From CAJCIY01 sp964245825 (lineage in GTDB: Bacteria > Actinomycetota > Actinomycetes > Mycobacteriales > CAJCIY01), in NCBI GenBank assembly GCA_964245825.1, contig CAXTNT010000002.1, positions 62,001 to 126,000 of the forward strand: a stretch of 64,000 bases of DNA. Direction: 5' to 3'. Each line of letters starts with the position of its first letter. The first letter of the stretch is position 1. Under the pieces are notes generated by a model. It was not told where the DNA came from. It made no database searches and saw only the letters and a list, made by a program, of their open reading frames with translations. This document shows, in pieces, positions 15,822-24,520 of the stretch. Position numbers and translations under genes: made by a program.

Positions 15822-17272
15822 ACCGGCCGATCCGCAAGCTGGCGATCTTCTGCGCGGTGCTCTTCGCGATCCTGCTGGTCAACAGCAACATCGTGCAGGT
15901 CGTCGAGGCCGGCTCGCTCACCGGCAACGTGCACAACGGCCGAGTGCTGATCGACTCCTACGAGCGTCAGCGCGGCGACATCATCGTCGACGGGGTGCCG
16001 GTGGCCGCGTCGAGCGCCACCACCGACTCGCTCAAGTACCTGCGGACCTACCCGCAGGGGTCGCTCTACGCCGACGTGACGGGCTACTACTCGCTGTTCA
16101 GCTCCACCGGGATCGAGCGCGCCCAGGACAGCATCCTGTCGGGGAGCGACAGCCGCATCTCGCTGTCCATCAGCCGCCTCGGCCAGCTGCTGTCCGGCGC
16201 CACCCCGAAGGGCGGCAACGTCACGCTCACCCTCGACATCAGGGCCCAGACGTTGGCCACTGCCCTGCTCGGCCACGACCGCGGCGCCGTGGTCGCGATG
16301 AACCCGCAGACCGGTGCACTGCTCGCGATGGCCAGCACCCCGACGTACGACCCGAACACCCTGACCGGGCATGACGGCGTGAAGGCTCAGGCGGCCTTCG
16401 ACGCCCTCGCCACCGACGCCGACTCGCCGTTGACCAACCGGGCCACCCAGGCGCTCTATCCGCCGGGCTCGACCTTCAAGCTCATCGACACCGCGGCCGC
16501 CCTGGCATCCGGGAAGTACACGCCCCAGACACTGGTCGCCTCGCCGAACGTCCTGAAGCTCCCGGGCACCGCCACCGCGACGCTCTCGAACTACGGCGGC
16601 GAGTCCTGCGGCGGCGCGCAGATCACCCTGACCCGTGCCCTGCAGATCTCCTGCAACACCGCGTACGCGAACGTGGGCCTCGCGCTCGGCGGTGACGCGT
16701 TGAAGGCCGAGGCGCAGGCGTTCGGGTTCGGCAACGGCATCGAGGACCTCGGCCTGCCGTACGCGCAGAGCGTGTTCCCGCCCACCAATGCGGCGCAGAC
16801 GGCGCAGGCGGCCATCGGCCAGTACGACGTCGCGGCGACGCCCTTGCAGATGTGCATGGTCGCCGCGGCGATCGGCAACGGCGGGGTGGAGATGAAGCCG
16901 TACCTGGTGGCCTCGACCGCCGCCCCGGACCTCAAGGTCATCAGCACGACTCAGCCGTCCGTGTACGCCACCCCGATCAACCCGACCGTCGCCACCGAGA
17001 TGACCGGCATGATGGAGAAGGTCGTCTCGGCCGGCACCGGCACCCGGGCCCGGATCGCCGGCGTCGCCGTCGCGGGCAAGACGGGCACCGCCGACCACGG
17101 CACCGGTCAGAAGCCCGACTCCTGGTTCGTCGCCTTCGCCCCGGCCGTGCATCCCACCGTTGCGATCTCGGTGCTGGTCGAGGACGGCGGCGGCGAGGAC
17201 TCCACCGGCGGCGCGGTCGCGGCACCGATCGCCCAGCGGGTCATGTCCCTGCTCCTGGCCGAGAAGCTGTGA
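15818..17272 (+). CDS. pbpA: class B penicillin-binding protein PbpA
   Basis: ATG at 15818 overlaps the rodA stop (ATGA); 484 residues. A short cytoplasmic start and one membrane helix (residues about 8-25) precede the dimerisation domain and a transpeptidase domain. The latter has all three active-site motifs: STFK (PPGSTFKLIDTAAAL), SCN (SCNTAYANVG) and KTG (AGKTGTADHG). It cross-links peptidoglycan in partnership with the SEDS enzyme encoded just upstream. The length is normal for actinobacterial PbpA. Its stop overlaps the GTG of pknA. Confidence 0.95.
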   Translation: MNRPIRKLAIFCAVLFAILLVNSNIVQVVEAGSLTGNVHNGRVLIDSYERQRGDIIVDGVPVAASSATTDSLKYLRTYPQGSLYADVTGYYSLFSSTGIERAQDSILSGSDSRISLSISRLGQLLSGATPKGGNVTLTLDIRAQTLATALLGHDRGAVVAMNPQTGALLAMASTPTYDPNTLTGHDGVKAQAAFDALATDADSPLTNRATQALYPPGSTFKLIDTAAALASGKYTPQTLVASPNVLKLPGTATATLSNYGGESCGGAQITLTRALQISCNTAYANVGLALGGDALKAEAQAFGFGNGIEDLGLPYAQSVFPPTNAAQTAQAAIGQYDVAATPLQMCMVAAAIGNGGVEMKPYLVASTAAPDLKVISTTQPSVYATPINPTVATEMTGMMEKVVSAGTGTRARIAGVAVAGKTGTADHGTGQKPDSWFVAFAPAVHPTVAISVLVEDGGGEDSTGGAVAAPIAQRVMSLLLAEKL

Positions 17273-18567
17273 CCGTGCCGGCCGGCCGCGACGACACGGC
17301 AGCGGACACGCCCGGACGTCTCATCGCCGGCCGCTATCGACTCGCGCGTGTCATCGCCACGGGGGGGATGGGTCAGGTCTGGCGCGGGTACGACGAGCAC
17401 TTCGAGCGACCCGTCGCCGTCAAAGTCCTGCGGCCGGAGTTCGCCGCTGAGCACGCGTTCGTCGAGCGGTTCCGGGCCGAGGCGCGCACCGCCGGCCGGC
17501 TCGAGCACCCCAACATCGCGGCCGTGGTCGACTACGGCGAGCAGACCGGCCCGCACGGCGAGCCCACCGGCGCGTACCTGGTGATGGAGCTGGTCGAGGG
17601 GGAGCCGCTGTCGGCCATCCTGCGCCGCGAGAGCCCGTTGGGCACCGACCGCGTGCTCGGTCTGCTCACGCAGGCCGGCGCGGGACTGCAGGCCGCGCAC
17701 GACGGCGGCGTCGTGCACCGCGACGTCAAGCCCGCGAACCTGCTCGTGACGCCCGACGGCCGGCTGAAGATCACCGACTTCGGCATCGCCCGGGCTGCGG
17801 GCGCACTGTCCCTGACGCGAACCGGCACGGTGTTGGGCACCGCGCACTACCTCTCGCCCGAGCAGGTCCAGGGCCACTCGGCCAGCCCGGCCAGTGACCT
17901 GTACGCCCTGGGCGTGGTGGCCTACGAATGCCTCGCCGGACACCGCCCGTACGAGGGCGACTCGCCGTTGGAGGTCGCGCTGGCCCACCAGCGCGACCCG
18001 GTGCCGTCGCTGCCGCCGGGGGTGCCGCCCGCCGTCGCCGCGCTGGTGCTGCGCGCGATGGCCAAGGACCCGGCCCAGCGGCACCGCTCGGCCGGCGCGT
18101 TCGGGCGTACCGCTGCCGCGCTGCGCGAGACGCTGGCCGGCAGTCCCGCACCGGCCCGCGTGCCGCCGCTGCCCCCGCCGCCGGTCGCCGCCCGCGCCGT
18201 CGCGGCCAGGCCGCGGCGCCGGGTCACCCTGCGGCTGCCGCTGCTCGTGCTGGGTGGCCTGCTGCTCGCGGCACTCGTCGTCGCGCTGGTGGGTGGCCGG
18301 CACCAGCCGCCTCATCCCCGTACCGTCGCGCACCCGTCCGCGACCAGCTCCGGGCTCGCCGTCAACCCCCGGGCGTACGCGGGCGAACCCGCCGCCACCG
18401 CGGTGGCCCGGCTGCGCAGCCTGGGCCTGGTGCCGACGACGCAGGAGGTCGCCGACCCGGGGACACCGGGTACGGTCGTGACGATCGTGTCGGGCGACGG
18501 TGCGCCGCTGCCGGCCGCCCTGCCTGCGGGCAGCGCCGTCGTCGTGCAGGTGGTGGCACGCCCGTGA
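17269..18567 (+). CDS. pknA: Ser/Thr protein kinase PknA with one PASTA-like repeat
   Basis: GTG at 17269 overlaps the pbpA stop (GTGA); GTG 17275 is an alternative. Of 432 residues, about 20-285 form the kinase: glycine loop IATGGMGQVWRG, Lys52 in VAVKVL, VHRDVKPANLL, TDFGIARA and the APE-equivalent SPEQ. One membrane helix follows (about 306-328, LRLPLLVLGGLLLAALVVALV). The external tail of about 95 residues holds one PASTA-like unit (EPAATAVARLRSLGLVPTTQ). Mycobacterial PknA has no PASTA repeat, so this form is notable. All catalytic residues are in place. It acts with PknB on cell shape and division targets. Confidence 0.94.
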   Translation: MTVPAGRDDTAADTPGRLIAGRYRLARVIATGGMGQVWRGYDEHFERPVAVKVLRPEFAAEHAFVERFRAEARTAGRLEHPNIAAVVDYGEQTGPHGEPTGAYLVMELVEGEPLSAILRRESPLGTDRVLGLLTQAGAGLQAAHDGGVVHRDVKPANLLVTPDGRLKITDFGIARAAGALSLTRTGTVLGTAHYLSPEQVQGHSASPASDLYALGVVAYECLAGHRPYEGDSPLEVALAHQRDPVPSLPPGVPPAVAALVLRAMAKDPAQRHRSAGAFGRTAAALRETLAGSPAPARVPPLPPPPVAARAVAARPRRRVTLRLPLLVLGGLLLAALVVALVGGRHQPPHPRTVAHPSATSSGLAVNPRAYAGEPAATAVARLRSLGLVPTTQEVADPGTPGTVVTIVSGDGAPLPAALPAGSAVVVQVVARP

Positions 18568-18612
18568 CCCACGTACACATGCCCAGGGAGAGGACGCCTG
18601 TGAGGAGCCGTC

Positions 18613-20349
18613 GTGGCTGACACCCGACTGCTCGGGCAGCGCTACGAGCTCGGCGAGGAGCTCGGGTACGGCGGCATGGCCGAGGTGTTCCGGGCGCACG
18701 ACACCCGGCTCGGCCGGGACGTCGCGGTCAAGATCCTCCGCGCCGACCTCGCCCGCGACCCCAACTTCCTGGCCCGGTTCCGGCGCGAGGCGCAGTCGGC
18801 GGCGGGGCTGAACCACCCCAACATCGTCGGCGTCTACGACACCGGCGCGCAGGACGGCATCCCGTACATCGTGATGGAGTACGTGGCGGGCCGGACGCTG
18901 CGCGACGCGGTTGCCGAGGACGGTCGGCTGCTGCCCCGCCGCGCGCTGGAGATCGTGGGGGAGATCTGCGCGGCGCTGGAGTACAGCCACCGGGCCGGGA
19001 TCGTCCACCGGGACATCAAGCCCGGCAACGTGATGCTCACCCCCAGCGGCGACGTGAAGGTGATGGACTTCGGCATCGCCCGGGCCGCCTCGCAGAGCGC
19101 CGCGACGGTCACCCAGACGGCGCAGGTGCTGGGCACCGCGCAGTACCTCTCCCCCGAGCAGGCGCGCGGCGAGTACGTCGACGGGCGCAGCGACATCTAC
19201 TCCACCGGCTGCGTGCTGTACGAGCTGCTCAGCGGCGTGCCGCCGTTCCAGGGCGAGTCGGCGTTCGCGGTCGCCTACCAGCACGTCCGCGAGGACCCCA
19301 TCCCGCCGTCACGGATCGAGCCGGAGCTGCCCGCCTCGCTCGACGCCGTCGTCCTCAAGGCGATGGCCAAGAATCCGGCGAACCGCTACCAGTCCGCAGC
19401 CGACTTCAAGGCCGACGTCGACCGCGCGGCCGCGGGCCGCCGGGTCGAGGCCACCCCGTTGCTGCCCACCGAGTCCACCGCGGCGATCCCGCCCGCCTCG
19501 CCGACCACCGTCCTGCTGCGCCCGGACGCCGACACGCGCTCAGGTCTGCGCGGGCTCGCGTACGTCGGCCTCGGCCTCGCCGTGCTCGCCGTCTTCGTCG
19601 CGGTCGCCCTGCTCGTGAAGAGCCTCGCCGGCGGCACGACGCCGTCGGTGCAGACCCCGAACGTGAGAGGGATGACCCAGGCAGCCGCTACCACCACCAT
19701 CGAGAACGCCGGCCTGGTGGTCGGCGACACCACCATGACGGCGGAGGGTCACGACGGGAACACGCTGAAGGCGGGCCTGGTCTACCGGCAGGCGCCCATA
19801 GACGGGTTCAGCGTCAAGAAGGGTTCGGCGATCGACCTCTTCGTCTCGACCGGCATCACCCGGGTGCAGGTGCCCAACGTCGTCGGCATGTCCCAGGCCG
19901 ACGCGTCGGCAGCGCTCGCCAAGGCCCAGCTCACGGTGGGGACGGTTCGGGAGGAGAACGTCGCAGGCACGGCCGGGACCGTGCTCAACGTCAACCCGCA
20001 GGCAGGTGTGACCGTCAACGCCGGGACGGGGGTCACCCTCACCGTCGTCTCGGGCATGCAGCAGGTGCCGAACGTCCGGAACGAGACCTACGCCCAGGCG
20101 GCGCAGACCCTGCAACAGGCCGGCTTCCAGGTACGCGAGGTCCCCCTGCCCGACACCACGCCCGCCGGCACGGTGATCGGCGAGAGCCCGGACGGCGGGA
20201 CCACGCAGGCGACCGGGACGACCATCACCCTCACCGTCTCGACCGGGCCGCCGACCAGCTCGTCCCCCCCGCCCTCGACCTCGAGTTCGCCGCCGCCCTC
20301 GACGGCTTCGTCCCCGCCCGTGAGCACCTCTACCAGCCCCCCGGCCTGA
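18613..20349 (+). CDS. pknB: Ser/Thr protein kinase PknB with three PASTA repeats
   Basis: GTG at 18613; 578 residues. The kinase domain (about 10-275) has the glycine loop LGYGGMAEVFRA, Lys40 in VAVKIL, IVHRDIKPGNVML and VMDFGIARAA. Thr/Ser residues (SAATVTQTAQ) sit in the activation loop where autophosphorylation occurs. The membrane helix is at about 314-337. Three PASTA repeats follow (starting TPNVRGMTQ, VPNVVGMSQ and VPNVRNETY), which sense muropeptides or lipid II. The last 40 residues are a low-complexity Ser/Pro/Thr tail. Mycobacterial PknB has four repeats. Its likely targets encoded in this window include the CwlM-like protein and the MurJ pseudokinase. Confidence 0.96.
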   Translation: MADTRLLGQRYELGEELGYGGMAEVFRAHDTRLGRDVAVKILRADLARDPNFLARFRREAQSAAGLNHPNIVGVYDTGAQDGIPYIVMEYVAGRTLRDAVAEDGRLLPRRALEIVGEICAALEYSHRAGIVHRDIKPGNVMLTPSGDVKVMDFGIARAASQSAATVTQTAQVLGTAQYLSPEQARGEYVDGRSDIYSTGCVLYELLSGVPPFQGESAFAVAYQHVREDPIPPSRIEPELPASLDAVVLKAMAKNPANRYQSAADFKADVDRAAAGRRVEATPLLPTESTAAIPPASPTTVLLRPDADTRSGLRGLAYVGLGLAVLAVFVAVALLVKSLAGGTTPSVQTPNVRGMTQAAATTTIENAGLVVGDTTMTAEGHDGNTLKAGLVYRQAPIDGFSVKKGSAIDLFVSTGITRVQVPNVVGMSQADASAALAKAQLTVGTVREENVAGTAGTVLNVNPQAGVTVNAGTGVTLTVVSGMQQVPNVRNETYAQAAQTLQQAGFQVREVPLPDTTPAGTVIGESPDGGTTQATGTTITLTVSTGPPTSSSPPPSTSSSPPPSTASSPPVSTSTSPPA

Positions 20350-20354
20350 TCGCC

Positions 20355-20702
20355 GTGCCCGGGCCTGACGAGGGCAGCGAGCTACCCGCCGCCGCCTCCC
20401 CCGGTCGGGCGCGCGACCTGGTGCGCCGCCGCACCCGGATGCGCGCCGTGCCCGAGACCGGTCGCCAGCACCACCTCGGCGCGGCCCCGGCGGCCATGCC
20501 GGTACTGGGGGCCGAGGGCGCCGCGGTCACCAGGACCGCGGACGTGCAGCTCGCCGCGCGTACCCGGCACGAGCTGACGACCCTCGCGGCGGAGATCACC
20601 GCGGAGATGACGGGCGCGGCGGCCCGGGCCGACTTCGAGACCGCGGCCGCCCGGCGCGACGAGCTGTCCCGGGTCCGGGCCGAGCTGGCCCGCCGGGCCT
20701 AG
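20355..20702 (+). CDS. small protein with a C-terminal UVR (UvrB/UvrC-type) motif
   Basis: GTG at 20355, 5 nt after pknB; 115 residues. The first 60 residues are basic and disordered-looking (RARDLVRRRTRMRAVPE). The last 45 form two helices matching the UVR motif that mediates UvrB-UvrC pairing and also occurs in stress-response adaptors such as McsA and ClpC: ITAEMTGAAARADFETAAAR followed by RDEL. No nuclease or helicase domain is attached. The tight spacing suggests co-transcription with pknB. The role is unknown; an adaptor for a Clp or Uvr component is one possibility. Confidence 0.7.
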   Translation: MPGPDEGSELPAAASPGRARDLVRRRTRMRAVPETGRQHHLGAAPAAMPVLGAEGAAVTRTADVQLAARTRHELTTLAAEITAEMTGAAARADFETAAARRDELSRVRAELARRA

Positions 20703-20730
20703 CACGGCGGCCGGCGGGGCCATCGGCGCG

Positions 20731-22272
20731 TCAGCCGATCGAGCGGCCGACACCGGCCCAGTAGGGCGCGCGGAGCTCCCTCTTGAGGATCTTGCCGCTC
20801 GGGTTGCGCGGCAGCGCGGTCACGATGTCGACGCTGCGCGGGCGCTTGTACCCGGCGAGCCGGCCGCGGGACCAGGCCAGCAGCTCGTCCGGGTCGAGCA
20901 CCGCGCCGGCGCGGGGGACGACCACCGCCTTGATGGCCTCGCCCCACCGCTGGTCGGGCACGCCGATGACGGCGACGTCGGCGACGTCGGGGTGCTCGGC
21001 GAGGACGTTCTCGACCTCGATCGGGTACACGTTCTCGGCGCCGCTGACGATCATGTCCTTGATCCGGTCGGTGAGGAAGAGGTAGCCGTCGGGGTCGAGG
21101 TAGCCCGCGTCGCCGGTGTGCAGCCAGCCGTCGTCGGTGCGGGCGGCGGCCGTCTCTGCGGGCCGACCCCAGTAGCCAGGGGTTACCGCGTCACCGCGGA
21201 CCAGCAGCTCGCCCACCGTGCCGCTGGGCAGCGGCGCCCCCGTGGCCGGGTCGACGATCCGCAGCTCGATCCCGTCGTACGCCTTGCCGGCGGAGCGCAG
21301 CAGGTACTCGCGCGGACCGCCCGGGTCGTGGTCGGCCGGGTCGAGCTGCACGATCGCACCGGTCGTCTCGGTCATCCCGTACACCTGCATCATCGGCGTC
21401 CTGAAGGTCGCCATGATCGTGCGCAGGGACGTCGCGGTGATCGGCGAGGCGCCGTAGGACAGGGACTCCAGCGCCGACCAGTCGCGGTCGGCGGCACCCG
21501 GGACCGCAGCCAGCATGGCCAGCGCGGCCGGCACGAGGAACGCGTTGGTGACCCGCTCCCGTTCGAGGAGGTCCAGCACGGCTACCGGCTCGAACTCGGC
21601 CACGACCACGCTGCGGGCCCCCGCGTAGAGGCCGATCAGCGCCGGGCCGATGCCCCCGATGTGGAACATCGGCATGGCGACCAGGTTGACGCTGCCCGGG
21701 CCGAACTGGAGCGTCGACGACGCCCGGGCGAGCACCGACAGGTTGGCGTGGTCGAGCATCACCCCCTTCGGGGCGCCGGTGGTCCCGGAGGTGTACAGCT
21801 GCAGGACCACGGTGTGGTCGGTCTCGGGCGAGGCCGGGTCGGTGGCGGGCTGCGCGCCCAGCCAGCTTTCGTACTCCTCGCCGAGGACGACGACCCGGAC
21901 GTCCCGTCCATCGGTGGCGGCCCGGGCCACGGCCTCCAGGTCGGCGCCGGCCACCACCAGCGGGGCGCCGCTGTCGGCCAGGACGGCCGCGACCTCGGGC
22001 GCCGTCAGCCGCCAGTTGACCGGCGCTGCGACGGCGCCCATCTTGAGCGCGCCGAAGACCACCTCGACCAGCTCGATGCAGTTCTTCGCCAGCACCGGCA
22101 CGCGATCACCGGCGCGGACGCCGGCGGCCAACAGGGCCTGCGCGACCTGGCTGGAGCGGGCGTCGAGGTCGGCGTACGTGCGGGTCACCGGGCCCTGCAC
22201 CAGCGCCGGGGCGGCCCGACGGGCGGCCTCGCCGCCGCGTACCAGGTCACCGAGGCGGAACCCGGCCATCAC
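20731..22272 (-). CDS. AMP-dependent acyl-CoA synthetase / ligase, 513 aa
   Basis: Minus strand, starting GTG 22272 or the adjacent ATG 22269. It belongs to the adenylate-forming (ANL) superfamily: P-loop-like motif LYTSGTTGAPKGVML (about 170-184), A5 motif QVYGMTETTGAIV, A7 segment WLHTGDAGYLDPDGYLF, hinge DRIKDMIVSGAENVYPIEVE and the catalytic Lys near the end in RNPSGKILKREL. It activates a carboxylic acid, probably a medium or long-chain fatty acid, to acyl-AMP and then acyl-CoA. Substrate cannot be fixed from sequence. Convergent with the UVR-motif gene, leaving 28 nt. It is not part of the conserved origin block and looks like a lineage-specific insertion. Confidence 0.92.
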   Translation of the reverse strand: MMAGFRLGDLVRGGEAARRAAPALVQGPVTRTYADLDARSSQVAQALLAAGVRAGDRVPVLAKNCIELVEVVFGALKMGAVAAPVNWRLTAPEVAAVLADSGAPLVVAGADLEAVARAATDGRDVRVVVLGEEYESWLGAQPATDPASPETDHTVVLQLYTSGTTGAPKGVMLDHANLSVLARASSTLQFGPGSVNLVAMPMFHIGGIGPALIGLYAGARSVVVAEFEPVAVLDLLERERVTNAFLVPAALAMLAAVPGAADRDWSALESLSYGASPITATSLRTIMATFRTPMMQVYGMTETTGAIVQLDPADHDPGGPREYLLRSAGKAYDGIELRIVDPATGAPLPSGTVGELLVRGDAVTPGYWGRPAETAAARTDDGWLHTGDAGYLDPDGYLFLTDRIKDMIVSGAENVYPIEVENVLAEHPDVADVAVIGVPDQRWGEAIKAVVVPRAGAVLDPDELLAWSRGRLAGYKRPRSVDIVTALPRNPSGKILKRELRAPYWAGVGRSIG

Positions 22273-22317
22273 CGCACCTCCGTGGCGTCGGCGCGCACGC
22301 TACCGGTGACGCAGGTG

Positions 22318-22968
22318 TCAGCGGAAGGCCGCCAGCCGCAGCGTCTCGACGCCCGCGGCCAGCGGTTCGACCCGTCCTGCCGCGGCCGGGAGACCACACC
22401 CGGCCAGCCACGTCGCGAGCAGCTGGTGGCCGCCCTGCGTCAGCACCGACTCGGGGTGGAACTGCACCCCCTCGAGGGCGGCTGAGCGGTGCCGCAATGC
22501 CATCACGACCCCGGTCGGCGTACGGCCGGTGACCTCCAGCTCGGCCGGCACGGTGGCCTCGTCCACGGCCAGCGAGTGGTAGCGCGTCACGGTGAGCGGC
22601 GACGGAAGCCCCCGCAGCACCCCCGTCCCGGCATGCACGACCGCGCTGGTCTTGCCGTGCAGCAGCTCCGGCGCGCGCTCGACGGTCGCGCCGAAGGCGA
22701 CGCCGATGGCCTGGTGACCGAGGCAGACACCGAGCAACGGGACGCCGGCCCCGGCGCAGGCGGTGACCAACGGCACGCTGATGCCGGCGTCCTCCGGCCG
22801 GCCGGGGCCGGGCGAGATCAGCACCCCGTCCGGCGCCCGGTCGAGCACGTCCGACACTCCCACCGCGTCGTTGCGCGCGACCTCGGTACTCGCGCCGAGC
22901 TGCTGGAGGTACTGCACGAGGTTGAAGACGAACGAGTCGTAGTTGTCGAGCACCAGGATGCGCGTCAC
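22318..22968 (-). CDS. pabA: glutamine amidotransferase subunit, anthranilate / aminodeoxychorismate synthase component II
   Basis: Start at 22968, MTRILVLDNYDSFVFNLV; 216 residues. This is a class I glutaminase with an oxyanion loop (SPGPGRPEDAG), nucleophile Cys82 in GVCLGHQAIG and the His/Glu pair in QFHPESVLT near residue 173. It releases ammonia from glutamine for a chorismate-using partner encoded elsewhere. The same position in mycobacteria is annotated trpG; PabA and TrpG cannot be separated by sequence alone. Next to the sortase gene, as in related genomes. Confidence 0.92.
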   Translation of the reverse strand: MTRILVLDNYDSFVFNLVQYLQQLGASTEVARNDAVGVSDVLDRAPDGVLISPGPGRPEDAGISVPLVTACAGAGVPLLGVCLGHQAIGVAFGATVERAPELLHGKTSAVVHAGTGVLRGLPSPLTVTRYHSLAVDEATVPAELEVTGRTPTGVVMALRHRSAALEGVQFHPESVLTQGGHQLLATWLAGCGLPAAAGRVEPLAAGVETLRLAAFR

Positions 22969-23010
22969 CGTGTCGCCGCCGTCACGGCGACGATCCTGCC
23001 ACCGCCGACG

Positions 23011-23223
23011 TCAGCCGGTCCCGCTCGTCGGCGTGGGGGAGGGGGTGGTCGTGACCGTCGTGGCGGGCTGGTCGATGGTCACCCGGTTGAAGGGCAGGTG
23101 CGGGTCGGTGGTCGGGAACACCACGTAGAACAGAAGGGCCAGCGCGCCGACGAGCAGCAGGGCGAGCTCCGCGAGCCGCAGCGGCCACCGACCGGGCAGG
23201 TGCCGCCACAGCCACCCGTACAT
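23011..23223 (-). CDS. small membrane protein, 70 aa, coupled to sortase
   Basis: ATG at 23223 overlaps the sortase stop (TGATG), implying translational coupling. The protein starts MYGWLWRHLPGRWPLRLAEL, has one membrane helix (about residues 17-37, ALLLVGALALLFYVVFP) and an external Thr/Pro-rich tail of about 30 residues (TTVTTTPSPTPTSGTG). It is one of the conserved small proteins seen beside class E sortase genes and pabA/trpG in actinobacteria. Function unknown. Confidence 0.7.
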   Translation of the reverse strand: MYGWLWRHLPGRWPLRLAELALLLVGALALLFYVVFPTTDPHLPFNRVTIDQPATTVTTTPSPTPTSGTG

Positions 23224-24038
23224 CAGGCGCGCCCGGTCAGGAAGGCGGCCGGGTCGCCGGAGGCGAGCGGCTGGGAGTAGGCCAGCACGCCGTTGATCAC
23301 CAGCCGGTGCGAGGCCGAATAGCGCGGGTTGCAGGTGGTCAGGGTGAGCAGCGCCTGGCTGGCCGTCGCACCCGGCTTGCCCGGCACCGGGAAGGTCACA
23401 TCCACGTCGGTGGGCAGCACGCTCGCGGTCGAGGTGACCCGGTAGACGTACCAGGTCGTGCTGGTCTCGAAGATCACCGCATCGCCGGGCTTGAACCGGT
23501 CGGCGTTAAAGAACGGGTGGGCGTGCGTCGTCCGGTGGCCCGACACGACGAAGTTGCCGACCTGGCCGGGGAAGGCGCTGGGCGTGTCGCCGCGGGCGGC
23601 AACGTGGGGGAGGTTCAGGACCTTGGCCAGCGCGGCCGGGTACTCGTAGTGTCCCGGTCCCTGCGCGAGCTGCGACTCGCCCGTGCCCTCGACCACGATG
23701 AAGTGCCAGGAGGAGCGGCTGCCGAGCGCGGGGGCGTACATCAGCGCGATCCCCGCTCCGAGCGCCGGCGTCCGCGACGGCGCGATGCCGCTGCGCACCT
23801 CTGCCTGGAACGTCCGCTCCAGGTGCGACTGGGCGTGCTCGGTCGCGATCCCGGTGAAGTACAGCTCGTACACGACGAACAGCAGGATCACCACGCCGGC
23901 GGTCATCGCCAGCTCGCCGATGGTGCGTACACCCAGGGCGAGACCGTCGCCGAAGCGGCCCAGGCGGCTGCGCGACGCGGGCAGATGGCGCCCGTGGACC
24001 GCGCGGTCCGCGACGGGCATGTGCGACGCCTCGGTCAC
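23223..24038 (-). CDS. class E sortase
   Basis: Start GTG 24038; 271 residues. Cytoplasmic N-terminus of about 40 residues, one membrane helix (about 42-62, LAMTAGVVILLFVVYELYFT), then the sortase beta-barrel. Catalytic His168 is in SGHRTTH, Cys236 in LTLTTCNPRYS and the conserved Arg lies in ASHRLV (about 245). Class E sortases join surface proteins with LAXTG-type signals to peptidoglycan or build pili. No sortase substrate is encoded nearby. The gene is divergent from crgA, with a shared 168-nt promoter region. Confidence 0.93.
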   Translation of the reverse strand: MTEASHMPVADRAVHGRHLPASRSRLGRFGDGLALGVRTIGELAMTAGVVILLFVVYELYFTGIATEHAQSHLERTFQAEVRSGIAPSRTPALGAGIALMYAPALGSRSSWHFIVVEGTGESQLAQGPGHYEYPAALAKVLNLPHVAARGDTPSAFPGQVGNFVVSGHRTTHAHPFFNADRFKPGDAVIFETSTTWYVYRVTSTASVLPTDVDVTFPVPGKPGATASQALLTLTTCNPRYSASHRLVINGVLAYSQPLASGDPAAFLTGRA

Positions 24039-24206
24039 AGGCCTGCCCTTCGCTGGTCACCGGTTGCCCTGAGTGGGCGACTTCGATGGTACGGGCGCCG
24101 GGGCCGCCAGGAGTCAGGTCGGCAAGATCCCCCCCTGCTCCGGTTAGGCTGGCGTCAGCCGGGCCGACCGTCGCGCCCACGTCCATGCCGAGGGAGCTGC
24201 GCCGCG

Positions 24207-24467
24207 ATGCCCGAGTCCCGGGGCCGCAAGCGACCGCCGACCGCCACCCGCTCGCCCAGCGCGCCGGTGAGCAAGAAGCGCCCGCCGTCCCCGCCGTGGG
24301 TCGGCGCCTCGATCCTGGTGCTGTTCGGGATCGGCATCGTGTACCTGGTGCTCTACTACATCACCGGCGGCGGCATCCTCGGCCAGCAGCACCTCGGTGG
24401 CTGGAACATCCTGGTCGGGTTCGGGTTCATCATCGCCGGGTTCGCCATGCTCACCCAGTGGTCCTGA
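24207..24467 (+). CDS. crgA: cell division protein CrgA
   Basis: ATG at 24207 with GAGGGAG about 10 nt upstream; 86 residues. A basic N-terminal tail (PESRGRKRPPTATRSP, then KKRPPSPPWVG) precedes two membrane helices (about 30-50, ASILVLFGIGIVYLVLYYI; about 66-84, WNILVGFGFIIAGFAMLTQW) joined by a short GGGILGQQHLG loop. CrgA coordinates divisome assembly and recruits PBPs in mycobacteria and Streptomyces. Sequence, length and location are all as expected. Confidence 0.95.
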   Translation: MPESRGRKRPPTATRSPSAPVSKKRPPSPPWVGASILVLFGIGIVYLVLYYITGGGILGQQHLGGWNILVGFGFIIAGFAMLTQWS

Positions 24468-24520
24468 GCGCCGACCCGGAACGACACCGCTGTGATTCGT
24501 GCACAGGCTCTGTCCACACT

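Noticed and set aside
17107..19284. Minus-strand open frame of 725 codons opposite pknA and pknB
   Set aside because: Antisense shadow of two clearly conserved kinases; Arg/Gly/Gln-rich with no domain.
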